Translations under genes and position numbers: made by a program
Assembly (NCBI GenBank): GCA_050485645.1
Contig: JBJHBT010000001.1
Location: forward strand, 124,001 to 188,000
Direction of reading: 5' to 3'
DNA length: 64,000 nt
Source of the DNA: JBJHBP01 sp050485645
GTDB taxonomy: Bacteria; Pseudomonadota; Gammaproteobacteria; Steroidobacterales; Rariloculaceae
The notes under the pieces: generated by a model
The model's input: the letters and a program-made list of their open reading frames with translations, nothing else
Databases searched by the model: none
What the model was told of the DNA's origin: nothing
Shown here: one piece after another, positions 19,159 through 28,091 of the stretch
Position numbering within the stretch: position 1 is the stretch's first letter
How the letters are laid out: the number at the start of each line of letters is the position of its first letter

Positions 19159-20268
19159 CTACTCCGACGTCGGCGCACCGAGATCGCGCATCACGGCAGC
19201 GAGAAAACGAGCCGCCTCACCGCCCGTGACGGCGCGGTGATCGAAGGTCAGCGACAGCGGCAGAATGGGCCGAATGACGAGTTCGTCGTCGACGACCACG
19301 GCTGCCTTGCGGCCTCGCCCGGCACCCAGAATACCCACCGTCGGCGGCAGCACGATGGGCGTCGCATAACGGCCGGCGAACGTGCCGTAGTTGGACAGAA
19401 TGAAAGTATGTCCACGCAGCTCCTCGGCCACGATGGTGCGCTCGCGAACCTCACGCTTGAGACGCTCGATCTCGCTGCGCAATTCAGCCAGCGGTCGACT
19501 GCCGGCATCCCGCAATACGGGAACGAACAGGCCGTCAGGGGTATCCATCGCCAGTCCCAGATGAATCTCGGACAACACGCGGCGACCGATGGCATGGGAG
19601 TCATACCAGGCGTTCAGTGAGGGCTCGACCCTCGACGCTGCGATGATCGCCCGTGCCAGACGCACGGTGATGTCGTCCTGGCCGAACCAGGCACCGACAT
19701 CGGCATCGTCGGTGATGGTCGCGCAGGCAACTTCCTCGTGCGCCTGAGCCATGGCTTTCGCCATACTGCGACGCACACCCCGCAGCGGCTCCAGCGGTCC
19801 GACATCGGCGAGAATATGCGCCACACGCTTCACATCCGCAGCGGTGATCGTGTCGTCCGGTCCGGTGGGCGTCACCACGCCAAGATCGACGTTCAGACGT
19901 CGCGCCAATGCCCGCACGGCAGGCGCCGCCTGAATGCGTGTAGTGGAACGCGCCACGCCGCTGACCGTATCGACCACGCTTTCCGTGCTGCGTTCGACGC
20001 GGCCCACGACCGTACCGGCATCGTCAGCCACTGCCGCGCCCTCGAACTCGATCAGCGGCGCACCGACCGTGACGATGTCGCCGGCCGCACCGAAGACGCG
20101 CACGATACGGCCCGACTGCGGACTGGGTATGTCAACCACCGCCTTGTCCGTCTCCACGGACACCAGCGGCTGATCCTCGGCAACGGTGTCACCGGGCGCC
20201 ACCAGCCAGTCGCGAATCTCCGCTTCCTGCAGGCCCTCACCAAGATCCGGTAGCTTGAAGACGCTCAC
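19159..20268 (-). CDS. Dihydrolipoyl acyltransferase (E2) of a 2-oxoacid dehydrogenase
   Basis: 369 residues, short for an E2. A single lipoyl domain (residues 1-80) carries the lipoyl lysine in VETDKAVVDIPSP. An E3/E1-binding domain lies at about 115-155 (AAPAVRALARRLNVDL). The acyltransferase domain ends with FDHRAVTGGEAARF, where the usual DG after the catalytic His is TGG, a variant found in some pyruvate-type E2s. Start ATG overlaps the end of the E1-beta gene by 4 nt. Substrate could be pyruvate, branched-chain oxoacids or acetoin; sequence alone does not decide. E3 (lipoamide dehydrogenase) is not in the window. Confidence 0.88.
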   Translation of the reverse strand: MSVFKLPDLGEGLQEAEIRDWLVAPGDTVAEDQPLVSVETDKAVVDIPSPQSGRIVRVFGAAGDIVTVGAPLIEFEGAAVADDAGTVVGRVERSTESVVDTVSGVARSTTRIQAAPAVRALARRLNVDLGVVTPTGPDDTITAADVKRVAHILADVGPLEPLRGVRRSMAKAMAQAHEEVACATITDDADVGAWFGQDDITVRLARAIIAASRVEPSLNAWYDSHAIGRRVLSEIHLGLAMDTPDGLFVPVLRDAGSRPLAELRSEIERLKREVRERTIVAEELRGHTFILSNYGTFAGRYATPIVLPPTVGILGAGRGRKAAVVVDDELVIRPILPLSLTFDHRAVTGGEAARFLAAVMRDLGAPTSE

Positions 20269-21245
20269 GACACCTCCAGTGTTTCTCGCACGGCGGCAAC
20301 GATGTCGCCGACCTGTGGCAGATAGTGTTTTTCAAGTCGTGCCAGCGGCATGACCGCGTCGAATCCCGTGACCCGTTTCACCGGTGCGTACAGGTTGAAC
20401 AAGCCGCGATCCGCGATGCGCGCGGCGATCTCGGCGCCGACTCCGCCATTGCGTGCCGCTTCGTGAACAATCACGCAACGCCCGGTTCGGGCCACCGAAT
20501 CGAGAATGGTACCGATGTCCATTGGCGCGATCGTGGCAAGATCGATGACTTCGGCGCTGATGCCTTCCTCGGCAAGCGCATCGGCGGCAAGCATGGTTTC
20601 GCGTGTCATCGCTCCCCATGTCACCAGCGTGATGTCATCACCATCGCGCAGCGTGAAGCAGACATCCAGCGGCAGCGCCTGTCCGTCATCAGACACTTCC
20701 TGCCGGCCCAGGCGGTAGATTCGCGTGGGTTCCAGAAACATCACCGGGTCCGGGTCGCGTATGGCCGCCAGCAGCAGGCCATAGGCACGCGCCGGCGACG
20801 ACGGCATCACGACGCGGATGCCCGGCATGTGTGCAAACAGGCTCTCCGGGCTCTCCGAGTGGTGCTCCGGCGCATGAATCCCGCCACCGCAGGGCGAGCG
20901 CATGACCATCGGGCATGTGAGCCGCCCGCGCGTGCGCGTGCGCAGGCGGCCGGCGTGGTTGAGTATCTGGTCGATCGTGGGATAGATGAACCCGGTAAAC
21001 TGGATTTCAGCAACCGGTTTGAAGCCCTGCACGGCAAGGCCTATGCTCATGCCGGCTATGGCCGTCTCGGCGATTGGCGTATCCACGACACGGCCGGCGC
21101 CGAAGCGCTGCCTGAGACCTGCGGTGGCTCGAAAGACGCCGCCATTCTCGGCCACGTCCTCGCCCAGTACGATCACACCCGGATCACGGGCCATCTCATG
21201 CGCCATGGCCATGTTGACGGCTTCGACGAGATTGACTTCAGGCAC
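20265..21245 (-). CDS. 2-oxoacid dehydrogenase E1 component, beta subunit
   Basis: 326 residues from the preferred start. VEAVNMAMAHEMARDP and VLGEDVAENGGVFRAT are hallmark segments of E1-beta, which forms an alpha2beta2 ThDP-dependent decarboxylase with E1-alpha. The frame is open to 21275, but the GTG at 21245 overlaps the E1-alpha stop and has GAGGGG six bases upstream, so I use it. Its own end overlaps E2 (ATGA-type), so the three genes are translationally coupled in the order alpha, beta, E2. Confidence 0.9.
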   Translation of the reverse strand: MPEVNLVEAVNMAMAHEMARDPGVIVLGEDVAENGGVFRATAGLRQRFGAGRVVDTPIAETAIAGMSIGLAVQGFKPVAEIQFTGFIYPTIDQILNHAGRLRTRTRGRLTCPMVMRSPCGGGIHAPEHHSESPESLFAHMPGIRVVMPSSPARAYGLLLAAIRDPDPVMFLEPTRIYRLGRQEVSDDGQALPLDVCFTLRDGDDITLVTWGAMTRETMLAADALAEEGISAEVIDLATIAPMDIGTILDSVARTGRCVIVHEAARNGGVGAEIAARIADRGLFNLYAPVKRVTGFDAVMPLARLEKHYLPQVGDIVAAVRETLEVS

Positions 21246-22362
21246 TGCGGTCCCCTCGTCGCGCAAGCACTTCACGCTGCTGGGTCAGTGCGTTCGGCAG
21301 GGTCGCGTAGAGATAATCGAACATGGTTTCCGGCGCCTGTGCCGGCGTGGCAAGGTATTCGCCCACCGCGGCTTCGACCTGTGCGGCGCAATCGGCCCTC
21401 AGCGCCTGCTCGTCCGCATCGCTCCACCCTGTCCGCGCAGCCAGCCAGTTTCGTGCCCGCAGGATGGGATCTCGCCGCGCCTGCTCGGCCACTTCTTCGG
21501 CGCTGCGATAGCGCGTGGCGTCGTCGGACGTTGTGTGGTCGCTCATGCGGTACGTCAGCGCCTCGACCAGCCGTGGACCGCGACCCGCACGCGCGTGCTC
21601 GATCGCGTCCCGCATGCAGGCATGCACCGCCAGAATATCGTTGCCATCCACCTGCTCGCCCTCGAACCCGGCCGCGATGGCCTTCTGTGCCAGCGTCTGC
21701 GCGCGCGACTGCAGGCTGCGGGGCACCGAGATCGCCCACTGGTTGTTGTTGATGACGAACACCACGGGGAGATCCCACACCGCGGCGCAGTTCATGGCCT
21801 CGTAGAAGTCCCCCTTCGACGTTGCACCATCACCGACGGTGCAGACCGCGACCCGCGACTCGCCACGCTGCCGGAAGGCGTAACCCACCCCAACGGCCTG
21901 GGGCGCGTGACTGGCGATGGGCACCGAGGTCGGAAAATCATGGGGCTGGTTGCGGAAGGCCATTCCACGCTCGTCACCTCCCCAGTACAGGAGGATCTCG
22001 GCCATCGTCACACCACGCCACAGCTGGGCGGCGGTTTCACGATAGGTGGGAAGCAGCACGTCGTCGTCGGCCATGGCCGCCGCAAGTCCGGTGGACACCG
22101 CTTCCTGACCAAGGATCGACGGATAGGTACCCAGCTGTCCGGTTCGCTGCAGCGCCACCGCCTTCGCGTCAAAGACGCGCGTCAGCACCATGTGGCGGTA
22201 CATGGTTCGTGCCAGATCGGGGTCGGCCGATGCCGCGGGCAACGGATCGATCTCCCGGCCTTCGTGATCGAGAAACTGTGTGTAACGAACCTCGAAACGC
22301 GCCGTACAGCTGGTCAGGCCGGCCGCCTCCGCGGGCCGGTCGAACGGTTTATTCGCGCCCAA
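21238..22362 (-). CDS. 2-oxoacid dehydrogenase E1 component, alpha subunit
   Basis: 374 residues. The thiamine-diphosphate motif is present as GDGATSKGDFYEAMN followed by NNNQWAIS. The serine-rich phosphorylation-loop equivalent is YRMSDHTTSDDATRYR. This is the two-subunit E1 of Bacillus-type PDH or BCKDH, distinct from the single-chain E. coli AceE. First gene of the operon with E1-beta and E2. Its upstream side (22363-22500) has no other gene. Confidence 0.92.
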   Translation of the reverse strand: MGANKPFDRPAEAAGLTSCTARFEVRYTQFLDHEGREIDPLPAASADPDLARTMYRHMVLTRVFDAKAVALQRTGQLGTYPSILGQEAVSTGLAAAMADDDVLLPTYRETAAQLWRGVTMAEILLYWGGDERGMAFRNQPHDFPTSVPIASHAPQAVGVGYAFRQRGESRVAVCTVGDGATSKGDFYEAMNCAAVWDLPVVFVINNNQWAISVPRSLQSRAQTLAQKAIAAGFEGEQVDGNDILAVHACMRDAIEHARAGRGPRLVEALTYRMSDHTTSDDATRYRSAEEVAEQARRDPILRARNWLAARTGWSDADEQALRADCAAQVEAAVGEYLATPAQAPETMFDYLYATLPNALTQQREVLARRGDRSA

Positions 22363-22527
22363 GTCTGCAAGCTCCGGCGATCGGCTTCGACATACGTCAT
22401 CCCCAATAAAGATATTAGTGTCGAGGGGACGTCGCAGCCCGCTCGTTCAGGTGGCGGCGGGCTCCCCGGGGCCCGCGTCAGGCGCGTAAACATATCATCC
22501 CGATGACGATTTCGGAACCGCGCACAC

Positions 22528-23685
22528 TCATCCGCGCCGGTGCAGCCATGCCACCGCCATCAGCATGGCCAGCAGCAGCGGCACACCGAGCAGGTTCATC
22601 GTCGCCCAGCCCAGGCTCTGAATCGCCGTACCCGCGAGCAGCGAAACCACGGCCTGCACACCGAACGTCAGGAAGTCGTTCACTCCCTGTACCTTGAAGC
22701 GCTCAGCGCCGGTGTGCACCCGGGTGAGCAGCGTAGTGCCAGCCACGAACAGCAGATTCCAGCCGAACCCGAGCAGAACCAGCGCCGACAGATAGTGCAG
22801 GAACTGCTGCCCCACAACCGCCGCGATCAGTACACAGGCCGCCATGCAGGCCACACCGCACACCATCATGGCCTTCAGACCCAGTGCACGTGTGAGCCAG
22901 CCGCTGATCAGCGACGGCGCATACATCGCAATCAGGTGGGCCGTGATGACATGACGGGTCTGTGCGACGCTGAACCCGTCATGCACGTGCATGCTGATCG
23001 GCGTTGCCGTCATGATGAAACTCATCACGGCGAACGATGTGATGGCAGCCAGGGCCGCGACGATGAATTCCGGCTGCCGCATGATGACCGACAGAGACCT
23101 TTCCTGCACCGTGTTCTGTCCGCGAGCCGGCGCCGCAGGCTGAAGGAATGTGAGCAGCAGCGCGCCAAGCATGCACAGCACGGCGAGCACGACAAAAGAA
23201 CCGGTGAATTCGACCCGATCACCGAGCAGGCGCGCACGGTCACCGACTTCGGGCGCGAGCAGTGCGGCGGCGAGGATGCCCAGCATCACCATGCCGATGG
23301 CCCGGCCGGCCGCTTCCGGCGGCAGATACTCGGTGGCCGCGAAGCGATACTGCAGAACGAACGCCTGGGTAATGCCGATCAGCACAGCGGCAACGCAGAA
23401 TACGGCAAACAGCGCCTGATCGATCGCCCAGGCGGCGAGCAGCGATGCCGCGGCGCAGAGCACGGCGCCGGCCACGAACGCCGGTCGGCGTCCCCACCGG
23501 CGCATCAGCATCGCCGCCGGAATGGTGGCCAGCGCGACGCCGACCACCATCAGCGCCAGCGGTAGTGTGGCCAGTGCCGGCAGCGGCGCAATGCGTGTAC
23601 CAACGATGCCGCCGAAGGTGACCATCATGATCATCGCACTGGCACCCAGCGCCTGAGCGATCGTCAGCAGCCAGAGATTACGCAT
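22528..23685 (-). CDS. MFS transporter, YajR/efflux-like
   Basis: About 385 residues with twelve predicted hydrophobic segments. The start ATG at 23685 overlaps the photolyase stop by 8 nt (ATGCGTAA), so it is read with phrB. The open frame upstream of that point is inside phrB. The middle loop (residues 195-210) is rich in Pro/Ala/Gln and separates two six-helix halves. No substrate signature is visible. Confidence 0.85.
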   Translation of the reverse strand: MRNLWLLTIAQALGASAMIMMVTFGGIVGTRIAPLPALATLPLALMVVGVALATIPAAMLMRRWGRRPAFVAGAVLCAAASLLAAWAIDQALFAVFCVAAVLIGITQAFVLQYRFAATEYLPPEAAGRAIGMVMLGILAAALLAPEVGDRARLLGDRVEFTGSFVVLAVLCMLGALLLTFLQPAAPARGQNTVQERSLSVIMRQPEFIVAALAAITSFAVMSFIMTATPISMHVHDGFSVAQTRHVITAHLIAMYAPSLISGWLTRALGLKAMMVCGVACMAACVLIAAVVGQQFLHYLSALVLLGFGWNLLFVAGTTLLTRVHTGAERFKVQGVNDFLTFGVQAVVSLLAGTAIQSLGWATMNLLGVPLLLAMLMAVAWLHRRG

Positions 23686-25132
23686 GTCCTGCAGCCTCGC
23701 GCATCTGTTCAAGTGCTGCCAGCGCGCGCCGGCGCGCGACCGCATGATCGACGATGGGCCGTGGATAGTCGCGGTCGAGCCTTACGCCTGCCTTGCGCAG
23801 CGTCGCGTCGCCGGCCAGCCATGGTGCATGCAGCGCGGCATCGGGCAGTTGCGCCAGCTCCGGTATCCAGCGCCGGATGTACGTACCGCGCGAATCGAAG
23901 CGCTCGCTCTGGCGCACCGGATTGAAGATCCGAAAATACGGCGCTGCGTCGGCCCCGCAGCCGGCGGACCACTGCCAGCCCAGCGTGTTGTTGGCAAGAT
24001 CCGCGTCCACCAGCGTGTCCCAGAACCAGCGGGCGCCATGATGCCAGTGGAGCAGCAGATCCTTGATGAGAAATGACGCCACCACCATACGCGCCCGGTT
24101 GTGCATGTAGCCGGTGTGCCACAACTCGCGCATGCCGGCATCCACGAACGGGAATCCGGTGATCCCCTGCTGCCAGGCGCGCAGACCGGCTGCGTCCTCA
24201 TGCCACGGGAAGTATTCGAAGGCCGGCGTCAGTGGCACCTGCGGGCTGTCGGGATAGTGATGCAGCAGATGATGACCGAACTCCCGCCATCCGAGCTGAC
24301 GCAGAAAGGCGTCGACTGCCTGACTGTGAACCGTGGCGCCTGCCGATGCCTGCCTGGCACGCACGGCCTGCCAAACCTCACGCACGCCAATCTCACCGAA
24401 ATGCAGGCTCGCCGACAGGCCCGACACAGCCTCGTCGCCGGGCTGGTCGCGACCGCCCGCGTAGCCTGCCAGCCGCCGATCGATGAACCGCGCCAGACGT
24501 TCACCGGCCGCCCGCGTACCGAAATGCCAGCAGTCGCGGATGCCAGCGGCCCAATCCGGCCGCGGCTGCAGCGCCAGACGCTCCACAGTCTGCGATGCAG
24601 GCCAGACGCCCGGCGCGATCAGTTGTCGCGGTGGCGCCTGTGGTGCTGCCGGCAGTTCGCTACGCAGACAGTGATTCCAGAAAGCGGTAAATACCCGGTA
24701 GGGTTCTCCGCGACGGTTGCGCAGCCGTTCGGGCGGGAACAGCAGCGTGCCCTCGAACACCTGCGCGTCGATGCCGACATCCGCCAGTGCATCGACTACG
24801 GCGGCGGTCACCGCGCGAGCCGCCGGCTCATGGCGATGGTTGAAGTACACGACATCAGCACCGCTTTCGGCACACACCGCAGGCAACTCGGTTGCGGCCG
24901 ACCCGTGGCGCACGATCAGACGCGACCCGGACTGCGCCAGTTCATGGGCGAGTGCCCGCAGCGAATGAAGCAGCCATACGCGCGACGCACCGCCGGGCGC
25001 CCACGCACCCTCGTCCTGCGGTGCATGCACATAGACAGGTATCAACGGCCGCCCGCTCGCCGCCGCTGTCGCCAGTGCGGGGTGATCGGCCAGCCGCAGA
25101 TCATGACGAAACCAGACGACAGCCGGCTTCAT
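23678..25132 (-). CDS. phrB: Deoxyribodipyrimidine (CPD) photolyase, class I
   Basis: 484 residues from ATG 25132; the frame is open to 25417 but the extra 95 residues lie inside the upstream regulator gene. N-terminal VVWFRHDLRLADHPAL opens the antenna-binding domain, and the FAD domain shows GRDQPGDEAVSGLSASLHFG, FLRQLGWREFGHHLL, FVDAGMRELWHTGYMHNR and DLANNTLGWQWSAGCG. The electron-transfer tryptophans lie in these segments. The enzyme repairs cyclobutane pyrimidine dimers with blue light. It overlaps the regulator gene by 4 nt (ATGA) and the MFS gene by 8 nt. Confidence 0.94.
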   Translation of the reverse strand: MKPAVVWFRHDLRLADHPALATAAASGRPLIPVYVHAPQDEGAWAPGGASRVWLLHSLRALAHELAQSGSRLIVRHGSAATELPAVCAESGADVVYFNHRHEPAARAVTAAVVDALADVGIDAQVFEGTLLFPPERLRNRRGEPYRVFTAFWNHCLRSELPAAPQAPPRQLIAPGVWPASQTVERLALQPRPDWAAGIRDCWHFGTRAAGERLARFIDRRLAGYAGGRDQPGDEAVSGLSASLHFGEIGVREVWQAVRARQASAGATVHSQAVDAFLRQLGWREFGHHLLHHYPDSPQVPLTPAFEYFPWHEDAAGLRAWQQGITGFPFVDAGMRELWHTGYMHNRARMVVASFLIKDLLLHWHHGARWFWDTLVDADLANNTLGWQWSAGCGADAAPYFRIFNPVRQSERFDSRGTYIRRWIPELAQLPDAALHAPWLAGDATLRKAGVRLDRDYPRPIVDHAVARRRALAALEQMREAAGHA

Positions 25133-26187
25133 GGCACCGACCGCGCGTGCGTGGCCGCGAACGGCGACGGTTTCATGACAGGCTCGAACAGTCGCCGATA
25201 CTGACTCGGAGTCAGGCTGGTACGCCGCCTGAACAGACGCCGAAAGAACGACATGTCTTCGTAGCCGACCGCATGGCCGATTGCCTCGATGCTGACCCCG
25301 CCCTCTTCCAGCATGCGTTTGGCTTCTTCGATGCGCAGATTCTGAAGATAATCGATGAGCGTGGATCCGGTCGCCTGCCGGAACCGGCGTTTGAGCGTGC
25401 GTTCGGGTATGCGGCATTGCGCCACAACGCGCTGCAGTGCCGCACGTTCGCGAAAGTGTTCACTGAGCCAGCGTTCGCACGACCCGACCACCGCGTCCGT
25501 ATGCGGATTGTTGCGCAGCAGACTTTCATAGGGCAGCTGCCCTTCGCCGTGCCACTTGAGCAGATACACCTTGGCGATACGCATTGCCTCAGCGGGGCTG
25601 GCATGTCGGGCAATGATGTGGATGGCAAGGTCATGCCAGGACGAAGTGCCTCCGGCCGTGACAATCCGGCCGTCAGCGTCCGCGAAGACCAGATTCGGTT
25701 CCGGACGGAAACGCACCCGCGGATAGTGGCGACGAAACAGGTCCTGATAGCCCCAGTGCGATGTGGCATCGCAGCCGTCGAGAAGCCCCGTTTCAGCCAG
25801 CAGGACGGCACCCGAGCACGCCGAATACAGCGCAGCACCATTCGCATGCTGCTCGCGCAGCCAGCCGACCACACGCGGATGACGACCGGTGATGACTTCA
25901 TCCGGCCCCAGCCACAGTTCCGGGACGATCACGATATCCGCCTGCGCGCCATCAGCGATGCTTTCATCCGGCGCCACCGGTATGCGATTGCCGCAGCGGA
26001 ACGGCGCTGTCGACAGCGACACGACGCGCACGTCGAAGCATTGCGTGGTGGCGTCGCTGCGGACCAGTGTCTGCCACACATTCCCTGCCGCACGCAGGAC
26101 ATCAAGCATGCCGTACAGCGCCGAACCCGCCGACTCGGGCAGCGCCAGTATCAGCACCTGACGGGGACGGGGATCTGGGCAGGTCAT
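25129..26187 (-). CDS. GlxA-family AraC-type regulator with DJ-1/PfpI domain
   Basis: 352 residues. The N-terminal two thirds resemble the amidase-like DJ-1/PfpI domain (VLILALPESAGSALYGMLDV, then YSACSGAVLLAETGLLDG with the nucleophile-elbow Cys). The C-terminal AraC DNA-binding domain carries LIDYLQNLRIEEAKRML and VGYEDMSFFRRLFRRRT. It shares a start/stop overlap with phrB downstream and faces the OsmC gene, so it may control both. Members act in amino-acid, glycine-betaine or arginine control; the ligand here is unknown. Confidence 0.9.
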   Translation of the reverse strand: MTCPDPRPRQVLILALPESAGSALYGMLDVLRAAGNVWQTLVRSDATTQCFDVRVVSLSTAPFRCGNRIPVAPDESIADGAQADIVIVPELWLGPDEVITGRHPRVVGWLREQHANGAALYSACSGAVLLAETGLLDGCDATSHWGYQDLFRRHYPRVRFRPEPNLVFADADGRIVTAGGTSSWHDLAIHIIARHASPAEAMRIAKVYLLKWHGEGQLPYESLLRNNPHTDAVVGSCERWLSEHFRERAALQRVVAQCRIPERTLKRRFRQATGSTLIDYLQNLRIEEAKRMLEEGGVSIEAIGHAVGYEDMSFFRRLFRRRTSLTPSQYRRLFEPVMKPSPFAATHARSVP

Positions 26188-26384
26188 GGCCTCGACCGGA
26201 TCGGCTCATGGATTCCGACAAGAATGGCACAAATGCCCTGTTTATTGCAAAACAGCTGCTTACGGCCCCGGTTTCGCAGCGTCTATCGTCTCTTCCGCAG
26301 CGATCAGGGTCTTCGCCGCGAGCGAAACCACGCTGCAACCGACCATCGTTTCAACAATATCGTTTCAACAATCAGGAGACCGAC
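26188..26384. promoter_or_regulatory. Divergent region between the GlxA-type regulator and the OsmC gene
   Basis: 197 nt with promoters for both. The right end has a perfect tandem 14-bp repeat (ATCGTTTCAACAAT) at 26345-26358 and 26359-26372, ending 1 nt before the OsmC ribosome-binding site AGGAG (26374-26378). Confidence 0.55.
26345..26372 (+). repeat. Tandem 14-bp repeat next to an RBS
   Basis: ATCGTTTCAACAAT occurs twice with no spacer. A direct repeat of this length could bind an AraC-type dimer head to tail; alternatively it is a replication-slippage product. Confidence 0.8.
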
Positions 26385-26984
26385 ATGGCAACGCAACCCG
26401 CCGATCTGAACATGAGCAGCCGCATGACCGCCCGGCTGAACGGCTTCGACCCGACCGACATCGGCAATGTCGTCGACACGCTGAAGGCGGATGCCACTCT
26501 GGCCCGTTTCGAGTTTCGCGCCTCCAACCGCTGGATCGATGGCGGCGAGAACCGCTCGATGATCCAGGGCTTCTATGGCGTGGGCCGCGAGGACGATTCG
26601 CGCTCCCGGCCATTCGTGTACACCAACGGCGAACCGCCGGTGCTGCTCGGTGCCAACGAAGGCGCCAACCCCGTCGAGTACCTGTTGCACGCGCTGGCCG
26701 GCTGCGTGACAACCACCACGGTACTGCACGCGGCCGCGCGCGGCATCCGCATCAGCCGGCTGGCGACCGAACTGCGCGGCGACATCGATCTGCAGGGCTT
26801 TCTCGCCCTGGACCCGACCGTGCCCGCCGGCTATGCCGGCATCCACATCGGCATGGACATTGAAGCGGACTGCGATGACGCGGAACTGGAGTCGCTGCTG
26901 ACCTTCGTGCAGTCGCACTCGCCGGTGTGCAATACGATCTGCCGACCGGTGCAGGTCACGCTGAAACGGATGACCAAAAGCTGA
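26385..26984 (+). CDS. OsmC/Ohr-family protein
   Basis: 199 residues. The family cysteines are seen in HALAGCVTTTTVLHA and SHSPVCNTICRP; together they act in organic-peroxide or related thiol-based reduction. The N-terminal extension (about 40 residues) is longer than in OsmC itself, as in the YhfA-like branch. The start ATG at 26385 has AGGAG six bases upstream. It is divergent from the GlxA-type regulator. The natural substrate is not predictable. Confidence 0.9.
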   Translation: MATQPADLNMSSRMTARLNGFDPTDIGNVVDTLKADATLARFEFRASNRWIDGGENRSMIQGFYGVGREDDSRSRPFVYTNGEPPVLLGANEGANPVEYLLHALAGCVTTTTVLHAAARGIRISRLATELRGDIDLQGFLALDPTVPAGYAGIHIGMDIEADCDDAELESLLTFVQSHSPVCNTICRPVQVTLKRMTKS

Positions 26985-26997
26985 TTCCGCGGCGCAA

Positions 26998-27022
26998 CGT
27001 GGCGGCCAGCAAGGCCGCCACG
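26998..27022. repeat. Perfect 10-bp hairpin (first of two in tandem)
   Basis: CGTGGCGGCC, the loop AGCAA, then its exact complement GGCCGCCACG. It lies 14 nt past the OsmC stop. There is no T-tract. Confidence 0.75.
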
Positions 27023-27025
27023 GCC

Positions 27026-27052
27026 GGGCCGCGAAGTCCTGCTTCGCGGCCC
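27026..27052. repeat. Perfect 11-bp hairpin (second of two in tandem)
   Basis: GGGCCGCGAAG, the loop TCCTG, then CTTCGCGGCCC. It follows the first hairpin after 3 nt and is not followed by T residues; together they may end or stabilise the OsmC mRNA, or be a REP-like extragenic element. Confidence 0.75.
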
Positions 27053-27123
27053 GCTGTCCCACGCGCGCCACGACACGACTACAATAGCCAGTTCCGCAAC
27101 GGAACACCTCGGGAGGCGCCGGA

Positions 27124-28077
27124 ATGGAAAGACTGCCGCGCAGGCTCGCTCTGATCGGCGCTCCGGCCGATGCCGGCGCCGGGCGCCGTGGTGCATCCAT
27201 GGGGCCGGAGGCGCTGCGCGTGGCCGGCATCACTGCCGCACTGCGGCGCCTGAACTGCGATGTGCTGGATATCGGCAACCTGCCTGGGCCGGTCTGCCCG
27301 GATGCCGCGCGCAACGGCCCCTACCGGCACGTCGACGAAGTCGCGCACTGGTGCCAGCTGATCCACGCCGGTGTTCACGCCGCCCTTGGCGATGAGCGCC
27401 TGCCAGTGCTGTTGGGTGGCGATCACAGTGTGTCGGTGGGTTCCATCGCGGCTGTCGCCGACCACTGTGCCGCGCGCGACAGACCGCTGGTCGTCCTCTG
27501 GCTGGACGCGCACGCCGACTTCAATACGGCGGACTCCTCGCCGTCCGGCAATCTGCACGGCATGCCGGTGAGCATCATCACGGGCCATGGCCCGGATGCA
27601 CTGACTTCGCTTTGCACGCGCCGTCCGATGATCGTTCCCGAACGCATCGTGCAGATCGGCGTGCGATCCGTGGACAGCCCCGAGAAACAGCGCGTGGTCG
27701 ACAGCGGCCTCATCGTCTTCGACATGCGGCGCGTGGACGAACTGTCGATGCGTGTCGTGATGGAACGGGCGCTGGCTTCCGCGGTTGCGGAGGGCGCGCA
27801 CCTGCACGTGAGCCTGGATGTGGATTTTCTCGATCCACAGATTGCGCCTGGCGTGCCGACCACCGTGCCGGGCGGACCCACCTACCGTGAAGCCCAGCTG
27901 TGCATGGAAATGATTCACGACACCGGGCTGCTTGGTTCGGTTGACATCGTGGAACTGAATCCGGCCTATGATGTGCGCAACGCGACAGCCGAACTGGTCG
28001 TCGAACTGGTGGAAAGCCTGTTCGGTGAACAGATACTGGCGCGCAGCGCCACAACGCCTTCGCGCTACAGCCTCTGA
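27124..28077 (+). CDS. rocF: Arginase
   Basis: 317 residues. Converts arginine to ornithine and urea with a binuclear Mn site. All ligand motifs are present: GGDHSVSVG, DAHADFNT, and SLDVDFLDP. SPSGNLHGMP is the substrate-loop segment. N-terminal IGAPADAGAGRRGASMGPEA matches arginase rather than agmatinase. The OAT gene starts 14 nt downstream, forming a rocF-rocD pair. Confidence 0.95.
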   Translation: MERLPRRLALIGAPADAGAGRRGASMGPEALRVAGITAALRRLNCDVLDIGNLPGPVCPDAARNGPYRHVDEVAHWCQLIHAGVHAALGDERLPVLLGGDHSVSVGSIAAVADHCAARDRPLVVLWLDAHADFNTADSSPSGNLHGMPVSIITGHGPDALTSLCTRRPMIVPERIVQIGVRSVDSPEKQRVVDSGLIVFDMRRVDELSMRVVMERALASAVAEGAHLHVSLDVDFLDPQIAPGVPTTVPGGPTYREAQLCMEMIHDTGLLGSVDIVELNPAYDVRNATAELVVELVESLFGEQILARSATTPSRYSL

Positions 28078-28091
28078 ACAGACCTGAACGT

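Noticed and set aside
23678..25417. Longer photolyase with 95 extra N-terminal residues
   Set aside because: The extra part is the antisense-composition frame inside the regulator gene; the ATG at 25132 gives the family N-terminus and an ATGA overlap.
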